From Corallococcus coralloides DSM 2259 (GTDB lineage Bacteria > Myxococcota > Myxococcia > Myxococcales > Myxococcaceae), in the NCBI RefSeq assembly GCF_000255295.1, contig NC_017030.1:3534001-3598000 (forward strand): DNA of 64,000 nt. Reading direction: 5' to 3'. A model generated the notes under the pieces. The model had not been told where the DNA came from. It searched no databases and saw only the letters and a program-made list of their open reading frames with translations. This document shows positions 23,922-33,000 of this stretch, piece by piece (position 1 is the first letter of the stretch; each line of letters begins with the position of its first letter). Position numbers and translations under genes: made by a program.

Positions 23922-24527
23922 TCACGCCTTCCGTCGCGGCGTAGCCGGCTTGCCGTGCGTGGCGATGCGCTTCCGGATCCGGCTCAGCGACTCGGGCTTC
24001 ACGCCGATGTAGCTGGCCAACTGGTACTGGGGAATCCGCTGGAGGATGTCCGGCCGCGTCCTTGAGAGCTTGAGGTAGCGCTGCTCCGGAGTGTCCGTGA
24101 GATAGGACGCGAACCACTCCTGCTGTTCCGCCAGGACCTTCTGCATCACCAGCCGGGAGATGCTCTCGAAGCGAGGGAAGCGCCGATACAGGTCCCCCTC
24201 GCGTTGCTCGGTGCCCACCACCACCGTGGTGTCTTCCGCGCAGACCCAGAAGTGCTCCGCCGGGGTCTGGTTCATCATGCTGTGAATCGAGAGGACCCAG
24301 TCGTCCTCGGTGAAGAACCCGTTGCTCCGCTCCTCCCCGTCGACGATGGAGTACTGGCGGATACAGCCCTGGAGGACGAAGTAGGCCTCGGTGCAGACCT
24401 GGCCCGCCATGAGCAGGTGCGCGCCTTTCGGACAAGCCTTCACCACCATGCTGTCCAGGATGGCCTGGGCTTCCTCGTCCGACAGAGGAGCGATGCGGCG
24501 GAAGTAGTCGACGAGCCTGTTCTTCAT
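23922..24527 (-). CDS. Crp/Fnr family transcriptional regulator
   Basis: A 201-residue protein with a cyclic-nucleotide-binding-like beta-barrel (about residues 15-120, with the R-Q-Y-S-I-V-D-G-E-E block) and a C-terminal helix-turn-helix (Q-L-A-S-Y-I-G-V-K-P-E-S-L-S-R-I-R). The ATG at 24527 gives the usual family start (M-K-N-R-L-V-D-Y-F). The longer frame to 24794 has shadow-like composition. Such regulators often control a neighbouring DUF4386 or DoxX-type membrane gene. The partner here is degraded, so the regulator may now be orphaned. Confidence 0.88.
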   Translation of the reverse strand: MKNRLVDYFRRIAPLSDEEAQAILDSMVVKACPKGAHLLMAGQVCTEAYFVLQGCIRQYSIVDGEERSNGFFTEDDWVLSIHSMMNQTPAEHFWVCAEDTTVVVGTEQREGDLYRRFPRFESISRLVMQKVLAEQQEWFASYLTDTPEQRYLKLSRTRPDILQRIPQYQLASYIGVKPESLSRIRKRIATHGKPATPRRKA

Positions 24528-24645
24528 GGGAGGACCGCGACCATCATCCCACCGTGCTGGCGGACGTGGCCCGAAAAAGCCATGGAGGTGTTGTGGTAGG
24601 ACGGGGCCCATGGCCGTGAATGGCCCCAGCAAATGGATTGCGTGA

Positions 24646-25473
24646 ATGTCCTCGCGTCTGAAGAAGGTGTTGGTCATCACGGCCCTGGTCCTGCTCTGGA
24701 CCTTCGTCAGGGCTTCCCGGGTGTTGCTCCTGGGGGCGGGGTTCATCTGGCTGTTGCACGTCGCGCTGGCACGTGTGCTTCGCGTGCGCGGCATCTCGAC
24801 GTTCGGGGCCCGCTACGAAGCGGCGGCCTTCGAGGCTCCGAAGCGCAAGCGACTGGCGCTGCGGATCGTCCCTCCGGCGCTGCTCTTCCTGCTCGCCTTT
24901 CTGTTCTGGGCGAGCGCCCTCAGCCAGGCCCAGACAGCCACCTCGGAAGTCCTTGTTGAGAGCGGCTCTCCCGCGGAGCAGGCCGGGATGCGAAATGGCG
25001 ATCGCATCGTGGCGGTCGGAGGCACACCGGCAGCGACCTTCGGGGAGGTGTCTGAGCGCGTCCATGCGCTCCCGGCAGCAGCTCCGGTCTCTCTCGAAGT
25101 CAGACGAGGAGACGCACTCCATCAACTGACGGTGCACCGGAGCGGGGAGGGGAGGATCGGAGTCCGCCCTGCTTCCACGGAAGCGACGTACACGACGAGC
25201 GCGGCCCTCCGCCAGGCCTTCGTCCTGACCGTCTCCGTGCCCTGGATGCTCGTGAGTCAGATGTCATCCGCCGCCCCACCGGAGAAGATGATGGTGGAGG
25301 TGCCCGAACTCCAACAGGCCGGCGGAGCAGGGCTGGTCAGCGCGGGGATGGGCGCCACCCTGTCAGCGCTCTGGCTGCCGTTTCTCGTGCTGGGGCTCGC
25401 GCTGTTTGCGCTCGGGGAGCGCGCTGCCCCGCCAGGGACGACGGAGGGGGCGGGAGCGGGAGCGGCTCGATAG
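24646..25473 (+). CDS. PDZ-domain inner-membrane protein
   Basis: A 275-residue protein. It has N-terminal transmembrane helices (about 8-50 and 72-92) and a PDZ domain at about 100-165 (V-E-S-G-S-P-A-E-Q-A-G-M-R-N-G-D-R-I-V-A). A C-terminal hydrophobic helix lies at about 235-260. The PDZ resembles that of RseP-like site-2 proteases and HtrA, but there is no HExxH or protease triad, so it is a PDZ adaptor or a degenerate protease relative. It is divergent from the Crp/Fnr gene, with about 120 bp between. Confidence 0.8.
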   Translation: MSSRLKKVLVITALVLLWTFVRASRVLLLGAGFIWLLHVALARVLRVRGISTFGARYEAAAFEAPKRKRLALRIVPPALLFLLAFLFWASALSQAQTATSEVLVESGSPAEQAGMRNGDRIVAVGGTPAATFGEVSERVHALPAAAPVSLEVRRGDALHQLTVHRSGEGRIGVRPASTEATYTTSAALRQAFVLTVSVPWMLVSQMSSAAPPEKMMVEVPELQQAGGAGLVSAGMGATLSALWLPFLVLGLALFALGERAAPPGTTEGAGAGAAR

Positions 25474-25698
25474 AGGTGCGGCTGGCGCGAAGGGGCGTGC
25501 CGTCCCGAAGCCGCAGCCGGGCATCCCGATTGGACAGCGCCCGTAGCTCCGCGGACGGCGTCGATGCTGCCGTGATGCTCGACGTGCATGGGGAACGCGT
25601 CTCAACGGCGAGCCGGGCCCCGGGCCGGTGCCTTGGTGTGATGGCTCGCGCTTCCTCCGTGCCTATCTCTGGCGTGAGCACTCGAAGAGGAAGCCGCC

Positions 25699-26058
25699 AT
25701 GGACATCATCGACCTCATCGACCGGACCCGCGACAGCATCTCCGCGCGCAGCGTCTTCGGCCAACCCGTCCACCAGGGGGAGGTCACCGTGATTCCCGTC
25801 GCGCGCGTGAGGGGCGGTGGAGGCGGCGGTGGGGGCGAGGGACCGGTACCTGAGGGCAACCCGAGGGAGGGCATGGGACGTGGAGAGGGCACGGGCTTTG
25901 GGCTGAGCGCGCGTCCGGCCGGCGCCATTGTCATCCGCGGAGACAGGGTGTCGTGGCTGCCTGTCGTGGAGCCCACGCGCATCATCCTCGGCTTGCAGGT
26001 GCTGGCGGGTATCGCCCTGCTCGTTCACAGGCTCACGCGGCTGAGTGGCCGGCGATAG
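25699..26058 (+). CDS. GerW/YtfJ-family sporulation protein
   Basis: A 119-residue protein of the GerW (YtfJ) family. The N-terminus has the amphipathic D-R-T-R-D-S-I-S-A-R-S-V-F-G-x-P-V block. A Gly-rich loop follows, then the core G-x-G-F-G-L-S-A-R-P-A-G-A-I-V-I. The C-terminus is a hydrophobic segment. YtfJ is a spore protein in Bacillus, and homologues are widespread in Actinobacteria and myxobacteria. A role in myxospores is inference. A purine-rich GAGGAAG lies before the ATG. Confidence 0.85.
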   Translation: MDIIDLIDRTRDSISARSVFGQPVHQGEVTVIPVARVRGGGGGGGGEGPVPEGNPREGMGRGEGTGFGLSARPAGAIVIRGDRVSWLPVVEPTRIILGLQVLAGIALLVHRLTRLSGRR

Positions 26059-26061
26059 CGC

Positions 26062-26943
26062 TCAGGCGCGGACCATGCCCCCGTGCCGCAGCGGCCGCTG
26101 CCGCCGGCTGCGCCGCGCGAGGAGCCACGCAATCGGGAAGAGGACCGCGAACCCGACCAGCGAAGAGACGACGACCATCACTTCAGCGTTCTGATCCCCC
26201 ATCCCCTGGGTGGCCACCACCATCGCCGCGGCGATGTTGCGTTGCCCGGTGCCCAGCCCCAACACCACGTGTCCTCCGCGGTACTCGCGGCCGAAGACCC
26301 AACCGATGCCGAAGGCGCCCGGAATCAGGATCAGCGGGGCGAAGATGGCGCCTGTGCGGATGATGCGCACGACGCCCCCGAAGTTGGCCACGAGGGTTGC
26401 GGCGACCAGCACGGCCAACGCCACCATGGCGAGCTTGCCCAACCAGGGCCGGAGCCGTTCCGCCAGCGCCTGGTGCCGGGTCCGGACGTAGAGCCCCACG
26501 CCCAGGGGAAGAATCATCGTCCAGAGCAGCGGCAACGCGATGGCCGCCGGACGCACCTTCACGTCCGGCACCACCCGCGGGACCACCAGGGGCAGGTAGA
26601 GGACGGTGGCCAGCATGAGGAGCACCGTCAGGGATGCGCTCAACGGCATGTTGCCGCCTGCGACCGCGGTGAGCCTCATGAGGAATAAAGCCCCCGCCCC
26701 CATTCCGATGAGCATGACGCCGGTGGCGTGGGACCTGTCCAAGGGGACCACCTGCACCACGCCGTACGCGAGCAGTGGGACGAGGACGAAGTTCACCACC
26801 AGCGCGCGGATGGCCCCACGCGAATCGAGCAGCGGGGCAGCCAACTCGCGGAGCGTGTGGCTCAATCCGACGGCGAGCATGGTGCAGACGGAGAACACCA
26901 GGATCCCGATGCTCGACAGCGCCTGAAGGAACCCGACCCTCAT
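26062..26943 (-). CDS. Bile acid:sodium symporter (BASS) family transporter
   Basis: A 293-residue polytopic membrane protein with about eight to ten hydrophobic helices. It shows the BASS core motifs: L-L-A-Y-G-V near helix 3, the G-A-G-A-L-F-L block, and G-T-G-Q-R-N-I-A-A-A-M-V-V-A near residues 225-240. It probably imports an organic anion with sodium; the substrate cannot be read from sequence. It ends 4 bp from the GerW stop (convergent) and is divergent from the sulfatase, leaving 244 bp for two promoters. Confidence 0.88.
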   Translation of the reverse strand: MRVGFLQALSSIGILVFSVCTMLAVGLSHTLRELAAPLLDSRGAIRALVVNFVLVPLLAYGVVQVVPLDRSHATGVMLIGMGAGALFLMRLTAVAGGNMPLSASLTVLLMLATVLYLPLVVPRVVPDVKVRPAAIALPLLWTMILPLGVGLYVRTRHQALAERLRPWLGKLAMVALAVLVAATLVANFGGVVRIIRTGAIFAPLILIPGAFGIGWVFGREYRGGHVVLGLGTGQRNIAAAMVVATQGMGDQNAEVMVVVSSLVGFAVLFPIAWLLARRSRRQRPLRHGGMVRA

Positions 26944-27187
26944 TCCTGGAAGGTCACGGTGCCCGCACGAAACCGCAAGCGCTCCGGGACGACCGCGCCA
27001 CCGGCCTGCCAGGCAAGGACCGGCTCACACCTGGCGCCTCCACCTTGGGTGCCATGCAGCGGGCCGCATGCTGGAAGCTCCTCGCCTGCGCGCCCCGCGT
27101 GAGCGTCACCCAGACGGATGGCCGGACCGAGCCCGCGGCTTGCAGTCTCGTTCGTCGTCCTCATCTCTCGGGAGGAGGCACGCGACG

Positions 27188-29557
27188 ATGGCGAAGAAGC
27201 AGGGGCGCACTCCGAGGCGGATTGAACGGGACACCTACCCGAGGCCCGAGCACCGCTTCCCGGATGCGAAGATCGGGATGACCTGGAAGGACTCGGAACC
27301 CGACTCCCCTGGCTTCCAGAGGGCGCCGCCGGGTGCGCCGAACATCGTGCTCGTGCTGCTGGACGACGTGGGCTACGCGTGGCCGAGCAGCTACGGAGGG
27401 CTTGTGCGCATGCCCACCTCGGAGCGGCTGGCGAAGGAGGGCCTCACCTACTGCCAGTTCCACACCACCGCGCTCTGCGCGCCCACACGGGCGGCGCTGC
27501 TCACCGGCCGCAACCACCACTCGGCTTCCTTCGGGGTGGTGGGGGAGATGGCCACCGGCTACCCGGGCTACAGCGGAATCCTCTCGCGGAGCTGCGCGAC
27601 CATCGCGGAGCTGCTTGCACCCAACGGCTACGCCACCGGTTGGTGGGGCAAGAACCACTCCACTCCCCTGAACCAGGCCTCCGTCGCGGGGCCCTTCACG
27701 CACTGGCCCACCCGGCGCGGCTTCGACTACTTCTACGGGTTCCTCGGGGGAGGGACGGACCAGTTCTATCCGGCGCTCTACCGGAACACGACCCCCGTCA
27801 ATCCCACGGGCACGCCGGACCAGGGCTACCAGCTCACCCGAGACCTCGCGAACGACTGCATCGCCTGGATGCGAGCGCAGAAGGCCATCGCCCCGGAGCG
27901 ACCGTTCTTCGTGCACTTTGCCCCCGCCGCGGCGCATGGCCCGCACCAGCCGCCCCTCGACTGGCGCGGGCGAAATGCCGGTCGCTTCGACATGGGCTGG
28001 GACCACTACCGCGAAGTCGTCTACCAGCGACAGCTCGAGCTGGGCGTCATCGCTCCGGGCACGAGGCTGACCTCCCGGCCGAAAGAGCTGCCGGCCTGGG
28101 ACCGCTTCGATGCCGAGGCGCAGGCGCTGCTCCGCCTCCAGGCGGAGAACTACGCGGACTACCTCGAGCACTGCGACCACGAAGTGGGTCGGCTGGTGCA
28201 CGTCCTCGAGGAGCTGGGAGAATTCGAGAATACGCTCTTCCTCTACATCCTCGGCGACAACGGCTCGAGCGCGGAGGGGTCACTGACCGGGACCCTCAAC
28301 GAGAGCGCCAGCATGCAGGGCATCGAACCGCCCATCGAGGCGAGTCTCGCGCGGATGGGGGAGTGGGGGCTGCCGGGAACCACGCCGCATTACGCGGTGG
28401 GCTGGGCCTGGGCCGGGGACACCCCATTCCAGTGGATGAAGCAGGTGGCGTCCCATTTCGGGGGCACCCGCAACGGGATGATTGTGAGCTGGCCCGCGTG
28501 GATCGCCGACAAGGGGCAGAAGCGCTTCCAGTTCCACCACGTCATCGACGTCGTTCCCACCCTCCTCGAAGTCGTCGGAATCCGCGAGCCGGTCAGCGTC
28601 GACGGCGTGCCGCAGAAGCCAATCGAAGGCGTGAGCATGGCGTACACCTTCGACCGGGCCAACGCGGAGGCGAAGAGCACGCGCACCACGCAGTACTTCG
28701 AGATGCTGGGCAACCGCGCGCTCTATCACGACGGCTGGACTGCCTGCTGCCGGCATGGGCGGCTCCCCTGGGTCACCCGGGGCAGTGCCAGCTTCGATGA
28801 GGACACCTGGGAGCTGTACCACCTCGATGAGGACTTCAGTCAGTCCGAGGACCTGGCGGCCCGCTACCCCAAGAAGCTGCGCGAGCTTCAGGACCTGTTC
28901 CTGATGGAAGCGGCGAAGTACGACGTGTTCCCGCTGGATGACCGCTTCGCGGAGCGGGCGGATGTGACGTTGCGGCCGGGCTTCTTCGTCGGCCGCAGGC
29001 GGCTGACCCTCTACCCGGGCATGGTGCGGCTTCCGGAGAGCAGCGGCCCCCAGCTGGCGAACGTCGACCACGCCATCACCCTCCACGCGCGGCTTCCCGA
29101 GAGTGGCGCCGAGGGCGTGCTGGTGTGCCTGGGCGGGGACACCGCGGGATGGAGCCTGTTCATGGAGGACGGGCGGATGCGCTACCACTACAACTGGTTC
29201 GGGTTCGAGCGCTTCGACGTCCTCTCCGGGACGGCACTGCCCGGCGGCGAGGCCGAGCTTCGGATGGAGTTCACCTGTGAGACGCCGGGGCGCCCAGGAG
29301 GGCCGGCCGTGGTGCGGCTCCTCTGCAACGGCACCGTGGTGGGCGAGGGGCGGATTGCCAGGCAGGTGCCAGGGTACTTCGGCCTCGGTGAGACGCTCGA
29401 CGTCGGAGAGGACACGCTCTCACCGGTCTGGCCCGGCTACCGCGACCGGTTGCCCTTCCGCTTCAACGGAAGCATCGACCGGGTGGAATTGGAACTCGGC
29501 GAGGCAGCGCCACGCAGCATGGCGGAGCTGCTCGAGCAGCAGCTCCATCAGGATTGA
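27188..29557 (+). CDS. Arylsulfatase with C-terminal LamG-like domain
   Basis: A 789-residue sulfatase. The start is ATG at 27188, after a strong GGGAGGAGG; the frame upstream to 27068 is unsupported. D-D-V-G near residues 56-59 is the metal-binding block. Cys97 in C-A-P-T-R is the residue converted to formylglycine. A further metal/sulfate block is D-N-G-S-S near residue 355. The last about 200 residues look like a LamG/concanavalin sandwich often fused to these enzymes. No signal peptide is visible, so it may be cytoplasmic or use another export route. No formylglycine-generating enzyme gene is in the window. MgtC follows after 9 bp, probably as one transcript. Confidence 0.92.
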   Translation: MAKKQGRTPRRIERDTYPRPEHRFPDAKIGMTWKDSEPDSPGFQRAPPGAPNIVLVLLDDVGYAWPSSYGGLVRMPTSERLAKEGLTYCQFHTTALCAPTRAALLTGRNHHSASFGVVGEMATGYPGYSGILSRSCATIAELLAPNGYATGWWGKNHSTPLNQASVAGPFTHWPTRRGFDYFYGFLGGGTDQFYPALYRNTTPVNPTGTPDQGYQLTRDLANDCIAWMRAQKAIAPERPFFVHFAPAAAHGPHQPPLDWRGRNAGRFDMGWDHYREVVYQRQLELGVIAPGTRLTSRPKELPAWDRFDAEAQALLRLQAENYADYLEHCDHEVGRLVHVLEELGEFENTLFLYILGDNGSSAEGSLTGTLNESASMQGIEPPIEASLARMGEWGLPGTTPHYAVGWAWAGDTPFQWMKQVASHFGGTRNGMIVSWPAWIADKGQKRFQFHHVIDVVPTLLEVVGIREPVSVDGVPQKPIEGVSMAYTFDRANAEAKSTRTTQYFEMLGNRALYHDGWTACCRHGRLPWVTRGSASFDEDTWELYHLDEDFSQSEDLAARYPKKLRELQDLFLMEAAKYDVFPLDDRFAERADVTLRPGFFVGRRRLTLYPGMVRLPESSGPQLANVDHAITLHARLPESGAEGVLVCLGGDTAGWSLFMEDGRMRYHYNWFGFERFDVLSGTALPGGEAELRMEFTCETPGRPGGPAVVRLLCNGTVVGEGRIARQVPGYFGLGETLDVGEDTLSPVWPGYRDRLPFRFNGSIDRVELELGEAAPRSMAELLEQQLHQD

Positions 29558-29566
29558 GGTTTCACG

Positions 29567-29986
29567 GTGGAAGGACTCGGCCTGGAACTGAGCATGTTGG
29601 TTCGCCTCGCGGTGGCGTTCGCGCTGGGGCTGCCCGTGGGTTGGGAGCGAGACCACCGGCATCTCTCGCCCGGATTGCGCACGTTTCCGCTCGTCGGCAC
29701 GGGAGCGTGTGCATTCCTGCTCATCGGCCAGCATGCCTTCCCCGACGACGCGCGCGCTCAGGGCTATGTCTTTCAGGCCGTGTTGAGCGGCATTGGCTTC
29801 ATCGGAGGCGGTGTCATCGTCAAGGGCAGTGGACAGATCCAGGGGATCGCGACCGCCGTGAGCATCTGGATTACCGCCGCGGTCGGAGCTGCTGTCGCCT
29901 ATCGGCTCTATGGGCTCGGCACGGTTCTGTCGCTCACGACCGTGGCTGCCCTGCAGCTGCTCAAGCCGCTCAAGGAACACACTTGA
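29567..29986 (+). CDS. MgtC/SapB family membrane protein
   Basis: A 139-residue protein with about four transmembrane helices and the family signature: G-W-E-R, the L-R-T-F-P-L-V-G block, G-I-G-F-I-G-G-G-V-I near residue 80, and T-A-V-S-I-W-I-T-A-A-V-G. MgtC proteins are inner-membrane proteins linked to magnesium limitation and ATP synthase control; the role in myxobacteria is unknown. The start is GTG at 29567, 9 bp after the sulfatase stop. Confidence 0.9.
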   Translation: MEGLGLELSMLVRLAVAFALGLPVGWERDHRHLSPGLRTFPLVGTGACAFLLIGQHAFPDDARAQGYVFQAVLSGIGFIGGGVIVKGSGQIQGIATAVSIWITAAVGAAVAYRLYGLGTVLSLTTVAALQLLKPLKEHT

Positions 29987-30030
29987 TGTGTCCCCAACGG
30001 GATTCGAGCCCGTGGCCGAGGTTCTCGTCG
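29987..30030 (-). tRNA. 3' fragment of a class II tRNA (Ser/Leu-like)
   Basis: On the minus strand the sequence gives a short variable-arm hairpin (CGAG-AAC-CTCG, 30017-30027). It is followed by a perfect T-arm, ACGGG-CTCGAAT-CCCGT (29997-30013), and a 3' acceptor strand TGGGGAC then A. No matching 5' acceptor (GTCCCCA), D-arm or anticodon arm lies upstream, where the hrpA gene ends instead. A long variable arm fits tRNA-Ser or tRNA-Leu. Such 3' ends are left by site-specific integration into tRNA genes. Confidence 0.6.
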
Positions 30031-30051
30031 CGCACGCACCGCCACTCGCTC

Positions 30052-33000
30052 CTAGCGCAGCGCCGCGAGGGCCGCGCCGACCTTCGCCACCGTCACCGAC
30101 ACGGGCGTCGTCACCTCCGGAGCGAAGATGGCCACGCGCAGCTCCTCGAAGGCCCACCGCAGCTCCTGCGCCGCCTCCTGGTCACGCGCGGTGGCGCTCT
30201 TTGCGAGGAAGGACTCCCACAGGGGGAGGAAGGGCGCGGCCTTCCCTGCGTCCTTGCCGGGGTTCGCCACCGCACGTGACAGCCGTGCCTGGACCGCGCG
30301 GAGGTAGCGCGGGTAGTGCAGCAGTCGCACGAGGGGAATCCACTCGATGAGGTTCGCGGGGAACAGTTGCCCGAGCTGCGAGCGGATGTCCCGCACGGCC
30401 GCCGCGCCGCTCGGCCCCTTGGAGGCTGTCTTGAGTGCGGCGAGCGTCGCAGCGAGCTCCGAGGAGGTGACGACGACGGCGTTCGTCCAGTCCCGCGCCT
30501 CACGCTCGATGCGCGGTGAGCCCTCATGGACCAGCGCCTCGAAGGCCGCCTTCGTGCGGGGCAGCGGCGCACCCGGTGCGAGCTTGAACGCATCGTCGAC
30601 GCTGCGTGCGAGGACGAGTGCCCGGAAGGCGTCGGCCTTGCCCCTCGCGGGCGGTGCGCCGTCCAGGGACGGGAAGGGCGGCGGCATGCGCGCGGCGCTG
30701 ACGGCCACGTGTCCGCGCGCGGCGAGCATCAGGAGCCGGCGGACCCCCGTGCGCGTGGCCGCGTCGGCGGCGGCGGAGGTCTCGAGCAGCGTCAGGTCCA
30801 CGGTAGCGCCCCGGTCGACGAGCGCGGGATAGGTGCGGACCTCGAGCCCGCCGACCCGTCGGGTAACAAAGGGGGGCAGCTCGCCGAAGGTCCAGGCCGT
30901 CAGCCCCTTGCGCTCCCAGTCCGAAGCCGGTGCCGCGCTGCGCAGCGCCGCCCGTGCATGTCCCCCGTGCTGTTCGAGCAGTGCGTCGACGTCGCGGCTT
31001 TTCGCGAGCTCCTTTCCCCGCTCGTCGAGCACCCGGAGCGTGAGGCGCAGGTACGGCACCACGGCATCCGCCCGGAAGGACTCCTCGGGCACGTCCATGC
31101 CGCACAACCGGGACACCGCACGCGCGAGCGCTGGAATCATCGGCCCGCGGAAGGGCACCAGTTCCTTCTGGAGACGGTCGACCAGCTCCGGCACCGGCCC
31201 CAGCTGCTTGCGCTGGGCTCGGGGGACCTGCTCGAGCAGGGCGGTGAGCTTCTCCCGCTGCCACCCGGGGATGGTCCAGTCGAGCTCACCGGGGACGAGC
31301 TGGGCGAGCAGCAGCAGCGGCACGCTCAGGGTGATGCCGTCGTCCTCGGCCGAGGGGTCGAAGGTGTACGTCACCGGTACGGACGCACCGTGCAGGGTGA
31401 TGGTGTCCGGGTAGTGCGCCGGGGACAGGCCCGGGTCGTGCGAGAGGGCATCCTCCATCGAGAGGACGAGCACGTCGGGATCGGCCGCCTCGGCCTTGCG
31501 GCGCCAGGCCTCGAAGCCCGCTCCGTCCGTCACGTCCGCCGGGACGCGCTGGTCGAAGAACGTCAGCAGCGCCTCGCTGTCGAGCAGCTCGCTGCGCCGG
31601 GCCTTGTCCCGCAGGCGCGCCACGCGATCGAGAACCTTCTGGTTCTTCTCCTGGAACGCCCCGCGGGTGCGGTACTCGCCGCGCACCAGGGCATGCTCGA
31701 GGAACATCAGCCGTGCGCGGGCCGGGTCCATGCTGGCCAGGGGCACGGGGCGCTCCTTGAAGACCTGGATCCCGAAGAGGGTCGCGTTCTCCTTCACGAT
31801 GGCGCGCGCGGACTTTTCCGACCAGTGGGGGTCGGAGTAGCTGCGCTTGAGCAGGTGGGGGGCCGCGGGCGCGAGCCACTCCGGGTCGAGCTTCGCCACG
31901 GTGCGCGCGAACAGCTGGGACGTCTCCACGAGCTCGAACGTCATCGCCCAGGCAGGGGGCTTCTTCGCGAGCGCCGACGAGGGGTGGACCGTGAAGCGCG
32001 TCTGCTTCGCGCCCACGTAGTGGCGCTGCTCCGGATTCCACTGGCCGATGCGGGACAGGAGCCCGGTGAGCAGCGCCTGGTGCAGGGCGTCCCCGCGCGT
32101 CGGGGCGCCCCGGCCCTTGCGCGGCAGGCGCAGCTCGCGGACGGTCTCCTCGAGCTGGCGCTGGACGTCCCGCCACTCGCGCACCCGCAGGAAGGACAGG
32201 AAGTTGTCCCGGCACACGCGCCGCAGATGGGACGTCCCCCGCTCCTCGGCCTCTCGCACGAACGCCCACAGCTTGAGCAGCCCCGCAAAGTCCGAGTGCT
32301 CGTCACGGAAGCGCCGGTGCAGCTCGTCCGCCTTCTGTGCGAGCTCCCGGGGCCGCTCGCGCGGGTCCTGCAGGTTGAGCGCCGCGGCGACGATGAGCAC
32401 CTCTTCCAGGCACCCGTAATCGGCGCCGGCGAGAATCATCCGAGCGATGCGCGGGTCCACCGGGAAGCGCGCGAGCTGGTGCCCGAGCGGCGTCAGGGTG
32501 CGCTCCTTGCCCTCGATGGCCCCGAGTTCCTCGAGCACCCGCCAGCCCTCGGCGATGGCCCGCGGCTGGGGCGGGTCGAGGAAGGGGAAGTCCTCGACGT
32601 CACCAAGTCCGAGGGACTTCATCCGCAGGATGACCCCCGCGAGCCCGGTGCGCTTGATCTCCGGGTCGGTGAAGGCGGGCCGCGTGGTGAAGCTCACCTC
32701 GTCGTAGAGGCGCACGCAGATGCCCTCGCGCACGCGTCCGCAGCGCCCCTTGCGCTGGTCGGCGCTGGCCTGGGAGACCGGCTCGATGTGCAGGCGCGTG
32801 GTGCCCGAGCGTGGGTCGTAGCGCGACAGGCGCGCCACGCCCGTATCCACGACGTAGACAATCCCCGGGATGGTGACCGACGTCTCCGCGACGTTGGTGG
32901 CGAGGATGATCCGTCGCTGGGGGATGGTGGCGAAGACGCGCGACTGCTCGGAGGCGGACAGGCGCGCATACAGGGGCTGCACCACCGTGCCGCGGAGCTC

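Noticed and set aside
24646-25473. Calling the PDZ protein a site-2 protease
   Set aside because: It has no HExxH or second metal motif and is shorter than RseP-type enzymes.
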